Source of the DNA: Patiria miniata
Taxonomy: Eukaryota; Echinodermata; Asteroidea; Valvatida; Asterinidae
Length of the DNA: 64,000 nt
Assembly (NCBI RefSeq): GCF_015706575.1
Contig: NW_024037076.1
Location: forward strand, 18,232,898-18,296,897
Reading direction: 5' to 3'
A program made the position numbers and the translations under genes. The notes under the pieces were generated by a model. The model was not told the origin of the DNA. It ran no database searches and saw only the letters and a list, made by a program, of their open reading frames with translations. Numbering within the stretch: the stretch's first letter is position 1; each line of letters begins with the position of its first letter. Below are positions 42,560-55,560 of the stretch, one piece after another.

Positions 42560-45500
42560 GTTGGTGCATTAATGTTGTAAGAATGTCAGCTAACAATTGG
42601 TCGGAGAAATAATTGTGTTCTTTCTCTGTGTTAGTTGAAATTTTTGCCCTGCAGGCTTTCGGACAACAAACGAATTCCTTCCTTTTATCTATCAAATTTG
42701 AAACTCAGTCACCCAGCTGTCTCAGTCAGGCTTAGTAGTGGAGTTGTTTAGATGTTTGCACTAGAAAAAGAGAAGAGTTTCATGGGTGTTTGCATGCAAG
42801 TTTTATCTTTAAGCAATCTCACTTCTAATTTAAACATGGTGAAGTCAACCCTCTTATGCCCTTGCTTTTCCATTTGTTTCTGATGTAGTGATGTTTCCCT
42901 GGTTTTTGTCGAAGTCATGTCTCCCCAATCTTCTGTGGCTTTTCTAGTCTTGTCAAAAGAAACTTCCAACCAAATATTCATTAAATTATGGGAGATTGAA
43001 ACAAGAGTTTGTTTATGAACAGGATAGGGCATCTATAAGCATGTGTGCTTAGATGCGCTATGATATTCTAGCATATTTTTTTTCAGCCAATTTGAGAGAA
43101 ACATTTGGATGGAATTCAGTAGGATCTCAAAATTATATGGACGTGACATCTAAATGGTTGAATATTGTTTAAACAAATACTAGTCAAAGCTGTTTACATT
43201 ATTACTTAACAAAACGTATGAACATAACTTAAACATTTGAGACCTAGTATATGGTCTATCCTCAAGTTTTTTTCTTTTCACAAATCAGTGATGTCTCTAA
43301 ACTTGCAGTTTAATTTTACAAAGTATTTGAAGTACCTAATTTCTTGAAGAAATTCCACGAAGTTTCATTATATTTTTTTTCCAGTGTCCAGAAACTATGC
43401 ATTTTGTCAAACATATACATTGTATATGCATGTGATTTTTTCTTTATGCCACAATTAAATGCCAGGATCAGTGCCCAATGCCTCTTCTACGTGCCACTGC
43501 ACACGTACTGGGGGTACGCGGCAACAACCTCTGTAAATTGTTGGCTAAATTTGAGAATGTTTAAATGAAGCATGAAAGTATTACCTAGGCCTATTCATGT
43601 CCTGAAGCGAATCAACATAATGATGTAAACAATTTGGTACATTCGTGCACATTTAGTTGTAAATAATAAATCTTTTTGCTGATTTAAACTTTTAATATGT
43701 TAAAAGAATTTTTGGGGCCTTTTTTCTCCCATATTAGAGTTTCTCTGGACATCAGATGTAACCTTTATTTTATCCTGTTTTTTTTTAAGATTTGGGTTCT
43801 TGTTTTCATTTTATTTGATTTTATATCAACAAAATAAGGACAAGTATTGCTCAGAAGACAGACAAAAATATCATCTTTTTAACTTGTCATGATTGCTGAG
43901 CACACGCTCATTCTGGAAACCTGTTTCAAATCAAAATTGAGATGCTAGAATTGTGATGTAAAATTCAGTTCATGGTCATCGGAAACCGGGGAACTTTGCA
44001 CAAAACATTGTCGCATATCTCAGTCTCAAATTCTCCTGAGATAGATGATTAGCACGGAGCGTTTGAACCTAGCAATTGTGGTTTTCAGCCACGTTGCGGT
44101 AATATGACAGCCCAGTACATGTGCCGCTCTTCCACATGTCTGGTGTGAGCAATGAAGCGACTAGCTCCAGCCTTCTCGTCTGACAGTAAATTGTCCGCGT
44201 GTCTCACCAGAATACTAAACGGCGTCATATTCCATCCCTGTCCATCGCACTCCCTTCGTTTCTTAGTTACTTTCACTCTGCTCGCTTCATCCGTCCAGAA
44301 AAACTACATCCCAAACGCGAGGGGACATGCGAACACGCAATAGGCGCGTCGCCAGCCCAGCGCAGGGTTTAAAGTCGCGGAAAATTCCTCGATTGCACGC
44401 TCGGTTGGGCAAAGGAAAGAATAGCAACGGGGCCCAGGGGAGAAGCAATTTGTACATTGCGTTTGATTGACTTGTCGATAATTGGAGTGAGGGAATATCG
44501 CAAAAGTACAAGACGATGTGGGGATTGTCGTGAAGGGAGGGGGGTTGGGGAGGCGGGAATATGGATGTACATGTGCACCTTCAGACACTGAGGCAGCCGT
44601 ACATCTAGCAGACACTCTGATGGAGTGAGACTCCGCAGGGATTTTTTCAAATGCACATTTTGTGGAGCCAAATTGATTGCAATGGGGATTAAAAACCTTG
44701 CAAACTAGATGTTTTTTTAGCCACCATATTTGGAAATGTCAGAATAATGACTCGTTTATTATCTTTAGGGATTTGCAGGTATACATGTGCAATGTAGTGT
44801 TTTCAGAAACACACCATTATTAGGATAAAAATAAAGTGAATTGTTGCTTTTTGTTGTTAGTTTTTTAACCAACTGTTGTTTTTGTTTTGCATTGTGTCTG
44901 CTTTGGAAACTGATTTCAAATACTTGAATGGTCATCCCCCCCCCCCAAAAAAAGTAGTAGAATTCCTCACTCCTGATCGAGAGCCAATGATGGTCTGTTC
45001 ATGCAATAACAGAAAGCAAATGGAACAACAAGAAATATCATTTTCAAGCAGAATTCAAATTAATTTGCATGACCTAGCTACGTCACATGCATTTGTACCT
45101 TAAATAGCATGACGCAAAAGTCAAGAAATAATGTCGATTCTTTTTACAAAGTCAATTCAAAACATAATTTCAGCTTCCTGTGGTGGTTTTCTCACACAAA
45201 TTTTGTGTAGGAAAATGCTCATTCATCCATTTTTAATTGTTCTTAACCTGATGATGGTGAAACAAATTTCTTTTATGTCTGTTCTAATGGTTCAAATTTC
45301 CCACAGAAAAAATAAACAGGTACCAACACTGACCACATGTTGTTAGTGCTTAAATCATTTCATTTCAGTCTCTGTTTCTACAAAGTAATTGAAAAAAGTA
45401 CAAGCAAAGAAAGCACTCTTCTCTTTTTACAAATCTCCTCATCACTGAGTTTGATGTAAAGCTGAGTGACGGAGGCAACTGAACCTCTAAACAGATGCCA

Positions 45501-46125
45501 GAACAAGATAACCGGAAACAATTTTGTTTCCGATGCTAAGTCGTCACTGTGTACATTATGTCCAGTGTCTTGGATGTGAAATGCACAAAATAAAAGCACA
45601 ACACTCAGGAAAATCAAGTGAAAAGCATCACAGTACATGAAGATAAGTACGAGGACCTTATACCACTAAAGAAGCAATGTTTGGATTTGCCCGTCTCCAA
45701 ATTCGCTCACAAAAGGCACTGCGTGCTCAGTGCTGTTCACGAGCTTGCACGAAGAACTCGAACCCGTGACCTTGCACTCACTAGTGCAGACGTCTTATCC
45801 ACATGACTACCAAGCTTGTCTCGGTATAAGCTGGCCGCTTTGAATCTGATGGAGCTGTGGGTACTGCAGTTATTGACTTACCGTACCAATGAATTTGGTG
45901 CTGCAGAGGTGTTGATTTTACATCTCCTAAACACAAAATTTCATCATAGGTTGCCATGATGGAGAATGGTAAAGACCAGAACATCTTAAGAATACATGCG
46001 GTATAATGAATTGAAGGCGAAAACACATGGCTGAGATGAATGAATGATGGCAAAGAGGGTGAGATTGGGAGAAAAGACAGCGCCTAGAAAATAAAGACCA
46101 GATGGACAGTCAAAATACTAAAGTA
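42560..46125. other. No protein gene recognised
   Basis: Mostly unique AT-rich sequence. 44030-44660 is less AT-rich and non-repetitive (CAATAGGCGCGTCGCCAGCC) but has no convincing exon: the overlapping frames on both strands lack recognisable motifs. A C-run lies at about 44937-44947. Confidence 0.45.
45745..45820 (-). repeat. tRNA-like SINE head
   Basis: Read on the minus strand: A-box-like GGTAGTCATGTGGATAAG (about 45812) and B-box-like CGGGTTCGAG (45758-45767). The arms do not form a proper acceptor stem, so this is a tRNA-derived repeat rather than a tRNA gene. Confidence 0.5.
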
Positions 46126-46128
46126 ATA

Positions 46129-46702
46129 GGAGTCATTCTATACATTTGGGGTCCGCTTTTTTCCTGTCCCTGTTACATCTGACATGTATGATTTTATAAG
46201 TCTGATGCACTCCTTAACCCATACATGCCAACATTCTGTGCCAAGTTGTCCTTGCAGTCAAAATCAATCAAGTGACTGTTTTCAACAGTTCAGAATTCCC
46301 AGCTTACACAAAGCAGGATTGACTGGCTTTGGCTGTTTGTGTAACTTGATACAACTTTGCTTTGACTGTGGGTGATTGATAAACCAGCTGTGCACACAAC
46401 TTGCCTGCTTTGTCTGCTCATGGTCTGTTGACTGGGTTTGACTAGTCACAGTGCTTGCTTGACATGATCTGACTGCTGGTGACTAGCCTGTGTTAAAAGT
46501 ATAGCAGAGATGGGAATTTTGACTGTCTGTGACTGTTTAAATAGCAGGAGGGTTAATGCAGTCGTCCTCCAAGAGTTATTGTGAAATAAAGAATTGTATG
46601 ACGTCATTCTTAACGATACTTGACTGGCAAATTGCAAAGTACCAAGGTAACAGGGGCAGGAAAAAGTTCATTCTTTGGACCCTAAATTTATAGAATGACC
46701 CA
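46129..46702 (+). mobile_element. MITE family P, copy C (interrupted)
   Basis: GGAGTCATTCTATACATTTG at the left and GGACCCTAAATTTATAGAATGACCC at the right. The sequence is split between CTCCTTAA and TGCAGTCGTCC by a 335-bp insertion. Copies A and B show the empty site. Confidence 0.82.
46218..46552. mobile_element. piggyBac-like MITE with TTAA duplication
   Basis: Begins CCCATACATGCC and ends GCAGGAGGG, flanked by TTAA at 46214-46217 and 46553-46556. Known: TTAA targets with CCC..GGG termini mark the piggyBac superfamily. 335 bp, no transposase. A second copy lies at 36140-36453. Confidence 0.87.
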
Positions 46703-49530
46703 CCTACATTTAGTTGGATCTCAAAGAGCAAGGCAGAAAAGAAAACACTCCAATGGACAAGATTATCACAAAGAAAAACGTACCCATATTAAAGTTACAA
46801 GCGAAAAAAAAAAGGCAAATAAGGGAAAAAGAAGAATGAATAGAGAAAGGAAAACACAGGACTGAGATGAAACAAGAAATTAAGGAAGAAAGACTGGGGG
46901 AAAAGAAGAGTCTAGAAAAACAATGTATAGCATAGTGTGTAGAAAGACATTAAGACAGACACAAAGATAAGCATAGAGGAATAATAACACAGAATGAATT
47001 CCAAAGAGGAATGCTCGAAGAAAAACAACCATCAGCAGAAAAAGAGCAAGAATATGAAAACCAATCAGTAGGAACAATCCACATGAGAACTTGAAAAAAG
47101 ATGACTTGCTGAGGGCAACGAAAATAAAAGAGTGCCAGAAGCACTTTTCTTTTTCAGCTCTGGCAGGAGCTTCTATGTGTCATTATGTGGTTGGTCAATA
47201 GGTCTGTCCCCGGAAAATTGACCAAAAATGAGCCCCTTAAGTTTCCCATAAAATATAACAACCAATTGACCAAACATTGACCAAATGCAATGCCATTGTC
47301 AGTAAGTGCTCCCTTGGAAGGTTTTCGGGACACACCCCTTTGTCTTGTTCGATGCGCATGCGCGTCTATTTTGCATTTGAAGCGAGTAATTCGGAACCTG
47401 GCTATAGCTTATTGTACTCTCGCACTTGTTTTTCCCACATCTTAACGTTTTGACATTTTACACACATTTTCTGTCTTCGTGTATCTTATCATTCTCTGTT
47501 TCAGAAGGGGCGACAGTTGAAGCAGTTGAAGAAGAAAAAAAAAAGAGAAATTGTGAAAATGAATGAAAAATAGCTTTCACATTTTTTCTCCAATATGAAA
47601 CATTGGCAAATAGAAAAGAATACAATGAAGGATCAGAATAATTTATTGCTCATGCATTGTTTGAAAGAAATACATGAAAGTTATCCTGACATACCGGTAC
47701 AAGCTTAGAAATGATTTTGTCTGTAATTGTCCATTATTTAAAATCATCATGCGTTATTTATCATTCACAAGTGCCTCTTGCTCGGAAAAGATGCACCCAG
47801 GATCCCAACGGGTCCCCCAAGTTGCCACGACGATGAGAGAAATTAGAAAAAATCTAATATGTTCAACTCGAGTGGCTCTCTTGTGTAAACACAGCTGGAT
47901 CGAATAAAACATGAACAAACTAAAATTGCGGAGTCCAAAAAAAAAAAATCACTAAAACAACAAAAGAAAAAACAAATTCAAGCACGGATGTTTGCCCTCT
48001 CACAGCCCTTGAATAGGCCGGGTTGGTCGCACGGGATCGGAGGAACTGTAAAGGTCTTAAGATTTGATTGAAAGGGGGGGGGGGTATGATGATGGCGGGA
48101 ATATGAATCGACAGGGAAAATCTTGACATGCTGTCGGCCAGCGATGACACTGACTCGATGGCAATGGATTATGGTAATTCTTCTTTCCCCTTGGCCCTGA
48201 CTTTCCCCGCAGGGAATGTTGACCTTGACGCGTCTTTGATGTGTGAGCGGCCCTTGGCCCTCGGCCATGGGGGGTCATTGAAACCTTGGTCTATAAGTGG
48301 CCGACACATACTGGTAGCAGGTCTTTGTCAGTTTTTTCCATCATTGTGTTGCCATCATTTGACGCTCCTCTCACTGAAAGTGTACTGTTGAATTTTTGTT
48401 TTTTAAATTATTTTGAAATGTCTCTTCTTTCAAATGTTTACGGAATTGATTTGCTTTGTAGAATTTGCTACTTTTTTTTCCCCATCGTCAAAAGTACACA
48501 GCCTTGTTCTCCTGTGCTGATCTACAGAGTAAATAAACGAATGTGCAGTAGTCTTTATTAAGTTTCATTTCTGTTTAATTTTTTTTTTTTGGGGGGGGGG
48601 ACAGTTTTGTATTCAATTTTCTTTCTACGGACTTAATTCTCTTGTCGCGCTATCACCAGATTCAGGAAAGGCCTCATGCCAGTCAACAATCTTCCTACAT
48701 TCTCATCAAATTTTAACATTTCAGTTTTGTGTTGAAATGTCAATTTCCACAGACTTCTTTAATTGTCTTGTTGTGTGATCACGATATTTGTGGAAGGCCT
48801 CATTTTAGCTATCACTCTACTGTGGAACGGTCTTTTGTGTCATTTTCACCAATGTCAGGAGCAGAGATTGATATAGAGTGATGCTCTTTCCTCTTTGTCC
48901 TCCCCCCCCCCCCCCCCCCCCCCCCCCGCATCACCCAATGTAATCCCAGTCTGTTATGGCTCAGCTCAAGCAAATTTATTTCTCCATCATCGTACATGCA
49001 TGAGTGGGTTTCTTTCCCTCACAGTATCCAACTTTTGTGCATGATTTCCCGTGGCTCCTTCCCATTGCGCAGAATTGCCACATCCTTCGATAAAAACCGA
49101 AATTGCCAACCCCCCCGAAGGAAAAAAATCTGATGGGTTATATACATGTACATGGTTTCCGTCCCATTGAGCGTGAAGTCAGTAACCCCTGTGACACGTA
49201 ACACTTACCTGCGTGACTGATCGGCCACAGTAGATTTGAAACGGAGAAAAGGCCAACTTTGGTTGTTCTTACATTAAAATCAGATCCCACGACATCACCT
49301 CGGGTCATTGCACACGTTTAAGATTGCTGAAGTGATGCATGCATCCCTGTGGAATCCGCCCGTAAACTTTTTCACCTAATAGAGTTGAGCATTTGGCACT
49401 ACATGTACAGCATTAGATCCAGAGATGTCAATCAGTTAGGTAATTTTGTTTAATTTCATTTCATCAGAAAGTAGAAGTGTGTTTTGGGACACATTTGTCA
49501 TTTTCAAGGTTGCGTAGAAAGGCTCAACTG
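46703..49530. other. No gene recognised
   Basis: A-rich 46740-47120; a piece related to the flank and one end of the MITE near 2.4-2.7 kb at 47152-47260; a C-run of about 27 at 48901-48927; G-run at 48072. 47750-48300 is non-repetitive but shows no supported exon. Confidence 0.45.
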
Positions 49531-49607
49531 GGCAAGCTCAGTGGTCGAGTGGTAAGACAACTGTGCTAGTAAGCATGAGGTTGTGGGTTTGAGTCCCACC
49601 CGAGTAG
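49531..49607 (+). repeat. tRNA-Ser/Leu-like SINE head
   Basis: A-box-like CAGTGGTCGAGTGGTAAG and B-box-like GGGTTTGAGTCCC with a tRNA-like arrangement (CTGTGCTAGTAAGCATGAGG between them). No matching acceptor stem. Probably the head of a SINE. Confidence 0.5.
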
Positions 49608-49627
49608 TTTGTGAACTTTATCCCATC

Positions 49628-50178
49628 CTTAAAGCCCGAGTCCATCATTTGCAGCTATCCAAAAAGTAACTGGCGTAACTATTGTTGAAAAACATACTTG
49701 GTTGAAAGATAGTAAGGGGACTAAACTCCCTGTGAAATTATTCTTTCTAGGAAGCTGTCTTTTTGAAGAAATCAACGATAGAAGGCCTTTCCAACGGTGC
49801 GTCTTAAGAAGCACCGTTGGAAATTTCTGTTAGTAGTTCGTTTTTTTATTCGGCGAAGCGCGCGCAAACGTTGGCACGATGCACACGCGCGAGCAGTTGC
49901 TATAATTCGTCGGATTGGTGCGCGACATCGCGTAGGTGCAATCGGCTAGTGAGAACGTGTTTCGGACGCTGAATTCAAGCCCAATTCAAACATGATTCAG
50001 CAACTTTTGATTTGAAATCGAGATCCTAGAATGTTGTTTTTCTCGACATATACAGCTGAAGCTGAGCTGAAACTTTATCAGGTTAGTTGTTCAGCACCCT
50101 GCTTTATATTTTGAGCACTTTCGTTGCTTCAAACAAACAAAATGCACAAATTACAAATGATGGACTATACCTTTAAAC
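49628..50178. mobile_element. MITE family F2, copy 2
   Basis: Inverse relative of 42075-42548: CTTTTTGAAGAAATCAACGA, TTGCTATAATTCGTCGGATT, GTTTCGGACGCTGAATTC, GCTTCAAACAAACAAAATGC. It has a central palindrome TTTCCAACGGTGC / GCACCGTTGGAAA (49788-49800 / 49811-49823) around GTCTTAAGAA. Confidence 0.78.
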
Positions 50179-50358
50179 ACATTTTTTGTTTTAAAGGCTA
50201 TGGAAATGGGAGGCTCAAGGCACATAACGAAGCACTTATATGCAATGTTCATTGGTTTCTATCAAGTTTATCCTCCACTCCCACCTCATCCTCCACCCCA
50301 ACCCATCTCCACGCCCTCCCTTTTTTTTCTTTAATATTTCCTCTCTAGGGAAAAATGA

Positions 50359-50897
50359 TTAAAGGGAATATACAACATTTGCAAACATCACAAAACAAAA
50401 CTACCAAATTATTATGAAGTACCTTACTGGGCTGTTAGTGAATGACAGTTTACAGCATCCTGTAAAATTGTGGCACCTCGTGTGCTGTCATTTTCAAGAA
50501 AATTTGTATTTCTGTATCAATTTTCAACGTTGGACAGTCGACCAGCATTGGAAAAAACTGGCTTTTCTCAAATAATGCTCCTAATTTACCATATTTAGTT
50601 AGTCTGCATTTTGTTGGCAATCGATTACACACCTTTGAACGGGTACAAGCCAGCTAGCCTGGTTCCCGGACCTTACAATTCCCAATGTCTATAAATTGCT
50701 CCGTTTCATCTTACATGGGATGAGGGAACTAGACTAGAGGAGCATGATATTTTTTCTTGGGTTTTTTTTTCCAGCATCTGCGAACATAAAACTTCAAACA
50801 AGTCAGTGTAGCAATACTTGCTATAAAATACTAACCCCCCAAATCCATCCATTTCTGAAAGTTACAGCAAAAGCAAATGTTGTATATTCCCTCTAAC
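50359..50897. mobile_element. MITE family G, copy 1
   Basis: TTAAAGGGAATATACAACATTTGC at the left; GCAAATGTTGTATATTCCCTCT at the right; one mismatch in 22 bp. Interior AGCCTGGTTCCCGGACC / GGGAACTAGACTAGAGG shared with copy 2. Decayed central palindrome around CAACGTTGGACAGTCGACC. Confidence 0.85.
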
Positions 50898-51770
50898 ATC
50901 TGTCTCATAAAAAAAGACTTGCTAAAAAGCTTTAAAAACTTAGGCACATTTTTACATATTGTTCACTACTGTTGACATGCACTGTGAACACAGCATTGTT
51001 TTATTTAAATGGGGAGGGGAAAATGAGAAATATCCCCCCCCCCCCTTTAAAAAAGAATTGAAAGAAAAAATTAAAAAAAAAAAAAAAAAACCAAATGAAA
51101 TCTATATCAAAAAGCAATTTTGGATAAGTCACACTGAACACAGACTCAAATTATCCAACAAGGTTATACGTAACTCAGTCCTTGAAACCACCATGTCTAC
51201 TAACCAACCCCTCCTCAGTTTGCAGTGTACCAGTACTACCACCCCCGCTAACAGTCACATTGCTCGTTTCCCCCAGTGGCAAACAAAAAATACAAAACCT
51301 TTTGCTCAAATGAGTTGTGTATACAGAGGCCTTGTGCACCAGACGTCATTGCTGCTATTCAAATGGCAAGGACTGGGATGTCTTTCGCTGACTTGACTTT
51401 TGTACTTTAGGCTGTGAAACAGGCGGCCATTGAACTCCGCAGGAGTGCAGTCTCAAGAGTATGGAAAGGGAAAAAGAGAGAGAGATCAGTTCATTTTTGG
51501 TGAGGATTTGAAGAGATGGAGGAGCTGCTCATGCAAAGAATGAGGGCACACCTCATGAAAAATTTGAACATTTCTGTTTTCTTTCCTTAATTTTTAATTG
51601 CGACTGAATTAATTTCCTTTGTTACTGTCCCCAGAATTGTCGTGATTTGTGTTAGAATGACAACTTGCAGAGCGTACTCTCTGAAGCATTGACATTTTTA
51701 CAAAGTAAAAAAGACATTTCCTCGTATGGTTCAACACTTTTTTTACATATATCCAGATTTTCTTTGTATT
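50898..51770. other. No gene recognised
   Basis: Contains poly-C (about 51034) and poly-A (51073-51090) runs, and a non-repetitive stretch at 51120-51400 with an open + frame (to 51396) that lacks recognisable domains. Confidence 0.45.
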
Positions 51771-51774
51771 TCAA

Positions 51775-52070
51775 GTGTTAATTGCCTAGTGGTTCGTGTT
51801 CGTGACTCCTGATCAGAGGGTCTGGGGTTCGAATCAAGCTGCTGGCCACAATGTTGTGTCCTTGGGCAAGCTACTTCACCTCCACTTGCCTCTCTCCACC
51901 TAGGAGTATAAATGGGTACTGGCATAAGCTGGGGAGTAACCTGCGACCGACTGGTATCTCATCCAGGGGGGAATAGAAATATTCTCAGTCCTTTCATACC
52001 ACTGAAACCGAAGATAAATGCCGGCCTGATGGGCCATACTGGCTCCTGCCTGACTTTAATAACTTTACTA
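51775..52070 (+). mobile_element. tRNA-derived SINE (S2)
   Basis: B-box-like GGTTCGAATCA (51826-51836). Core TTGTGTCCTTGGGCAAGC, CTCTCTCCACCTAGGAGTAT, AATGGGTACTGG and tail GCCGGCCTGATGGGCCATAC, collinear with 27287-27572. Confidence 0.85.
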
Positions 52071-52099
52071 CATACATCGTTGGGACAGCTTCCCAAAGA

Positions 52100-52970
52100 T
52101 TGGATGGACTTTCAATCACTTCAATAAAGTCTACAAGATTCTGCCCTCTTACAGCTCTGTCCACTGACTTAGGCAGCTTCATACAGGATTCATATAAATA
52201 TGAAATGAGCTAGCCAGTGTGCTGGGGGTTATGCATGGAGCTTTCCATGGTTGGCTGGCTAATTCAGCACCAAACAAAGCTGTAAAAGCAGCCATTATTT
52301 TTTTGTTTTTAGTAATATTCTTAAGTGTAAACACCTGAGTAGCTACCCTTTGTCTGTGCACCAATTGAGGTGATGCTCCATCCATAAGCTTGGATGCCTT
52401 TTTGGTACAAAATATTTGTAATTGTTGGTTGCTAGGCAACTATTTTTTTTCTTTCATCACAATTTCCACGTTGTCAAAATAGATTGGATGCACTTTATTA
52501 CTTCCACACTCTAGCTGTCATATACTTTGAAAAAAATTGTAAAAAGAAAAACAAATTGCAGACGTATTCACCAATTTTGCTAATTGGTGATAGAGAGCTA
52601 TAGATCTTTCTTTGCCAACCCTAACCTGTGGTTGGCACTTTTTGCCAACAACGGATTCGCAAATATGGAAGGTCACGGTGCAAAAGTAAAGAATAGTTAG
52701 TAATGTTTCCAAACATATCCTTTGCATTGTTCAAAATGCAAAATAACTAACAAACACTTCCAAACACTTGATAAAAATGCCTCTTGTTTACATAATGAGG
52801 GTGATAATATGCAATTTTTTGGGCAAAATCTGTTGCTAAGTACGGCTTAAATTTATGCCTTTTTGGCAGCCCATACAAAATGGCGCTCAATGTTTACAAA
52901 CGAAAGAAAGGTCTATTTTGTTCATCGGAAATACACCTTGTTCGATGTTTTATTCATGTACGAATGGTTG
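52100..52970. other. No gene recognised
   Basis: AT-rich unique sequence. 52860-52970 begins an open frame that runs into MITE H and has no recognisable domain. Confidence 0.45.
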
Positions 52971-52978
52971 GAACAAAT

Positions 52979-53230
52979 GTGATGCAATCAAGCTACATGA
53001 GTCGTTTGTCGACCCTGGTCAATTGTTATTTTTTTACAGATTTGAAAAGAGCACAATCCCAGCATTACTGTTGTGAAAACCGCATGCTGATACCATCTTT
53101 AGTTCAAAAATCATGGAAGTCGGAACACCAAGAGATGTCATAAAGTGATGTGATGAAGTGATTTTATTTTGGCCTGTATCTCCAAATAAAACTTCCCGAC
53201 AAACAACTCATTTAGCTTGATCGCATCACA
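52979..53230. mobile_element. MITE family H, copy 2
   Basis: Left TGTGATGCAATCAAGCTACA and right AGCTTGATCGCATCACA are inverse ends matching 2961-3424. 252 bp, non-coding. Confidence 0.82.
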
Positions 53231-54700
53231 AATATAGAATCCACAAGATGTGCATAATTTTACCACAAGACGCATCAGAATGTCCAATGGCCTGAGGTAA
53301 TCAATAGAGTATAAGATAATAGAGTTTGGTTTGTTTGGTCGGTGGAATTACAAGAGAATTTCAGGATGTGTGAACTACGACTTTTACAATTTGCTGATGT
53401 TTACATTTAGCTCCAGTGATTTACTGCAAGTTCTCAGAAATTGGAGAAAGTTTGAAGTTTAAAAGACAATTTGACAAACCAAATTTACTGAAAAGTTGGG
53501 CACATACTGTGTTTCAATGATATTTGTGATATGCAATTCTTTGCCACAATATCAGAGAGACTTTGCTTGATCATATGTTTAGAAGAATTCCCAAGAAAAT
53601 AAAAAGGAAATATTTCTTCCTCCAAAGAAAGCATTACTGTGCAAACTTCAAACTCATTGCTAAATTTTGGACTCAACTTTCTTACGATATGATATTTTGG
53701 AAAAGTTTTTAAGCCCATAATGCACTTATAATGTTGGCCAGGCTGTCAAACTGACAAAATCCCACAATTTATCAAAGGCCCAATTAGCTTTTAAAAAAAA
53801 AACCTTCAAATGTAACCTTCTAAAGGTTACGTTTTGTCAAATGTTAATTTATGAGCACAATAGCTCGGACACCATGGACTACACGGTACAAGTTACACAT
53901 CCACTAATGAAGGGTAAAAGCCAAATAGTAAAATTTATTTCAAATCACTTGGCAATTAGTGTTCGTTTGCCACAGCTCAGCCAGAAGTAAGGTAACAAGA
54001 ACCACACAAATAATGGCAAATGAATAGGTTGATAATGGTCATCAACAGTCGTTGGCCCCATGCAGAATGAAGAAGGTTGCGATGCACAGTTATGAAAGAG
54101 AAAATGGCACAGCAAGGGGGGGAGGGTTGTGAGTTTTGGCATTGACTTGTCAGCAGGGATACGTCCAATTGGCCCCTCTGGTGCCAACGTTTCTAGCCTG
54201 CCCACCATCGAGATAATTACAGTCTTTTACTTCCCAGCATGATCTGTTGAAATTGGTGGGTTTTTATTGTTTCTTTTGTTGTCATGTTTTCTGTCTTTTT
54301 TTAATTTGATGAGTTACAAGATTGCCCGAGCATTAACTTTTCGGCATTATTTTTTTTCTTATACGTGTGTGCACACGGATGTTTTCAAATGGATGCAGAT
54401 GTAAGTTTTCATGGTTATTTAAAGTAGTATTGCTTTTTTTGTGAAGGCTGGGTTGGCCAGGGGGACGCCACGGAATTACTGCGTTTCATGTTTACAACTC
54501 TCATTCCAGCAACTCAGTGGCTTTGCACTAAACTCCTCTTCTTTAAGAAAAGCAGTTTTAAATTTTTCCAATGGATTTCTTTTATTTGAGCTCAATCGGG
54601 CACCAAGGGAAGGATAAAATGACTTGCTTCTGTTTTTTTTTTTAATTTAGTTATGTCACAGGTATGAGCAAAATTTGAATGAACAATTATGAACACAAAA
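53231..54700. other. No gene recognised
   Basis: AT-rich, with poly-A/T runs and a short AGGTTAC inversion (AACCTTC...GTAACCTTCTAAAGGTTAC) near 53810-53830. Frames on the minus strand at 53945-54208 lack domains. Confidence 0.45.
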
Positions 54701-54759
54701 AAGTACGGCACTTTTTGTACCAGGTAGTATTTGACAAGATATAGAATTTTTACCGTGCT

Positions 54760-55560
54760 ACTTACAAGAGGCTCCCTGGAGAAGAGAGAGAGATTACGCG
54801 TGCCAACTCAACCATTGTGTGTGACAAACATTTATTCCCCGCGGCTCTCATGTCCATCAATTATGCAAATCGTCCTTCAGAATTGTTCGTCCAATCAGAC
54901 AGAGGCCCAAACTAAACTAAGAAAATAGCAAAGAGAGGGAGAAGAAAAAAAAGGGGAAAAAAATAAACTTCAAACAAAAAAAATCAATGCAAACCGAGGG
55001 ATAGAAATATGATTATCGTGGTGCGCACAGACTGGGAATATCTTGTCCTTTGTGTGGTGGACTCTCGGCGGTGAGCACCTAACTGAATTACAATGGCTAT
55101 ATGCGGAAACCTTTCTGAAGCCGCATCAGTTTAATATAATGACACAATGCATTTAATGGAATCGGGCCCTTCTCTCTGTCAAGGTTGTTCTCCGCGGGTC
55201 TCCCCCCCGTAATTGTGAATAAATCTCTTTTTGTGTTCGGCAAAGACGCAGCAGCCTTTAGGACAGGGGGAATTATAAGAGACCCTGTCTCGTGAGTTAT
55301 GCAAAGTCTGTTTACCGGATGCCCACACACACGGAGAGCCATGCCTAGCTGTCCAGTGTGCGGTTTGCAACTTCGTGTCTCTAGCTCTGGAGTTGTGGGA
55401 TTTGGTCTCTTGTGTCTTTTCTCTCGAATGTGACTGATGTAGCCGCGAAAAAAACCAACAATTTTACAATAAGAGTCGCACAAAAGGCTCAGATCTATTA
55501 AAGAGCAGGACCATTGTTCCTTCAATTAGTAAAAATTCGTACAATGAGATGGCCTCTTTA
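54760..55560. promoter_or_regulatory. Unique, possibly conserved non-coding block
   Basis: Non-repetitive, balanced composition, with an octamer ATGCAAAT (54863-54870, POU-type site) in CATCAATTATGCAAATCG. A 142-codon minus frame (55097-55525) overlaps it but shows no recognisable domain or splice context. Called only as a candidate regulatory region. Confidence 0.2.

Noticed and set aside
55097..55525. 142-codon minus-strand frame as a gene
   Set aside because: No recognisable motif, no splice-like borders and no neighbours; chance openness is likely.
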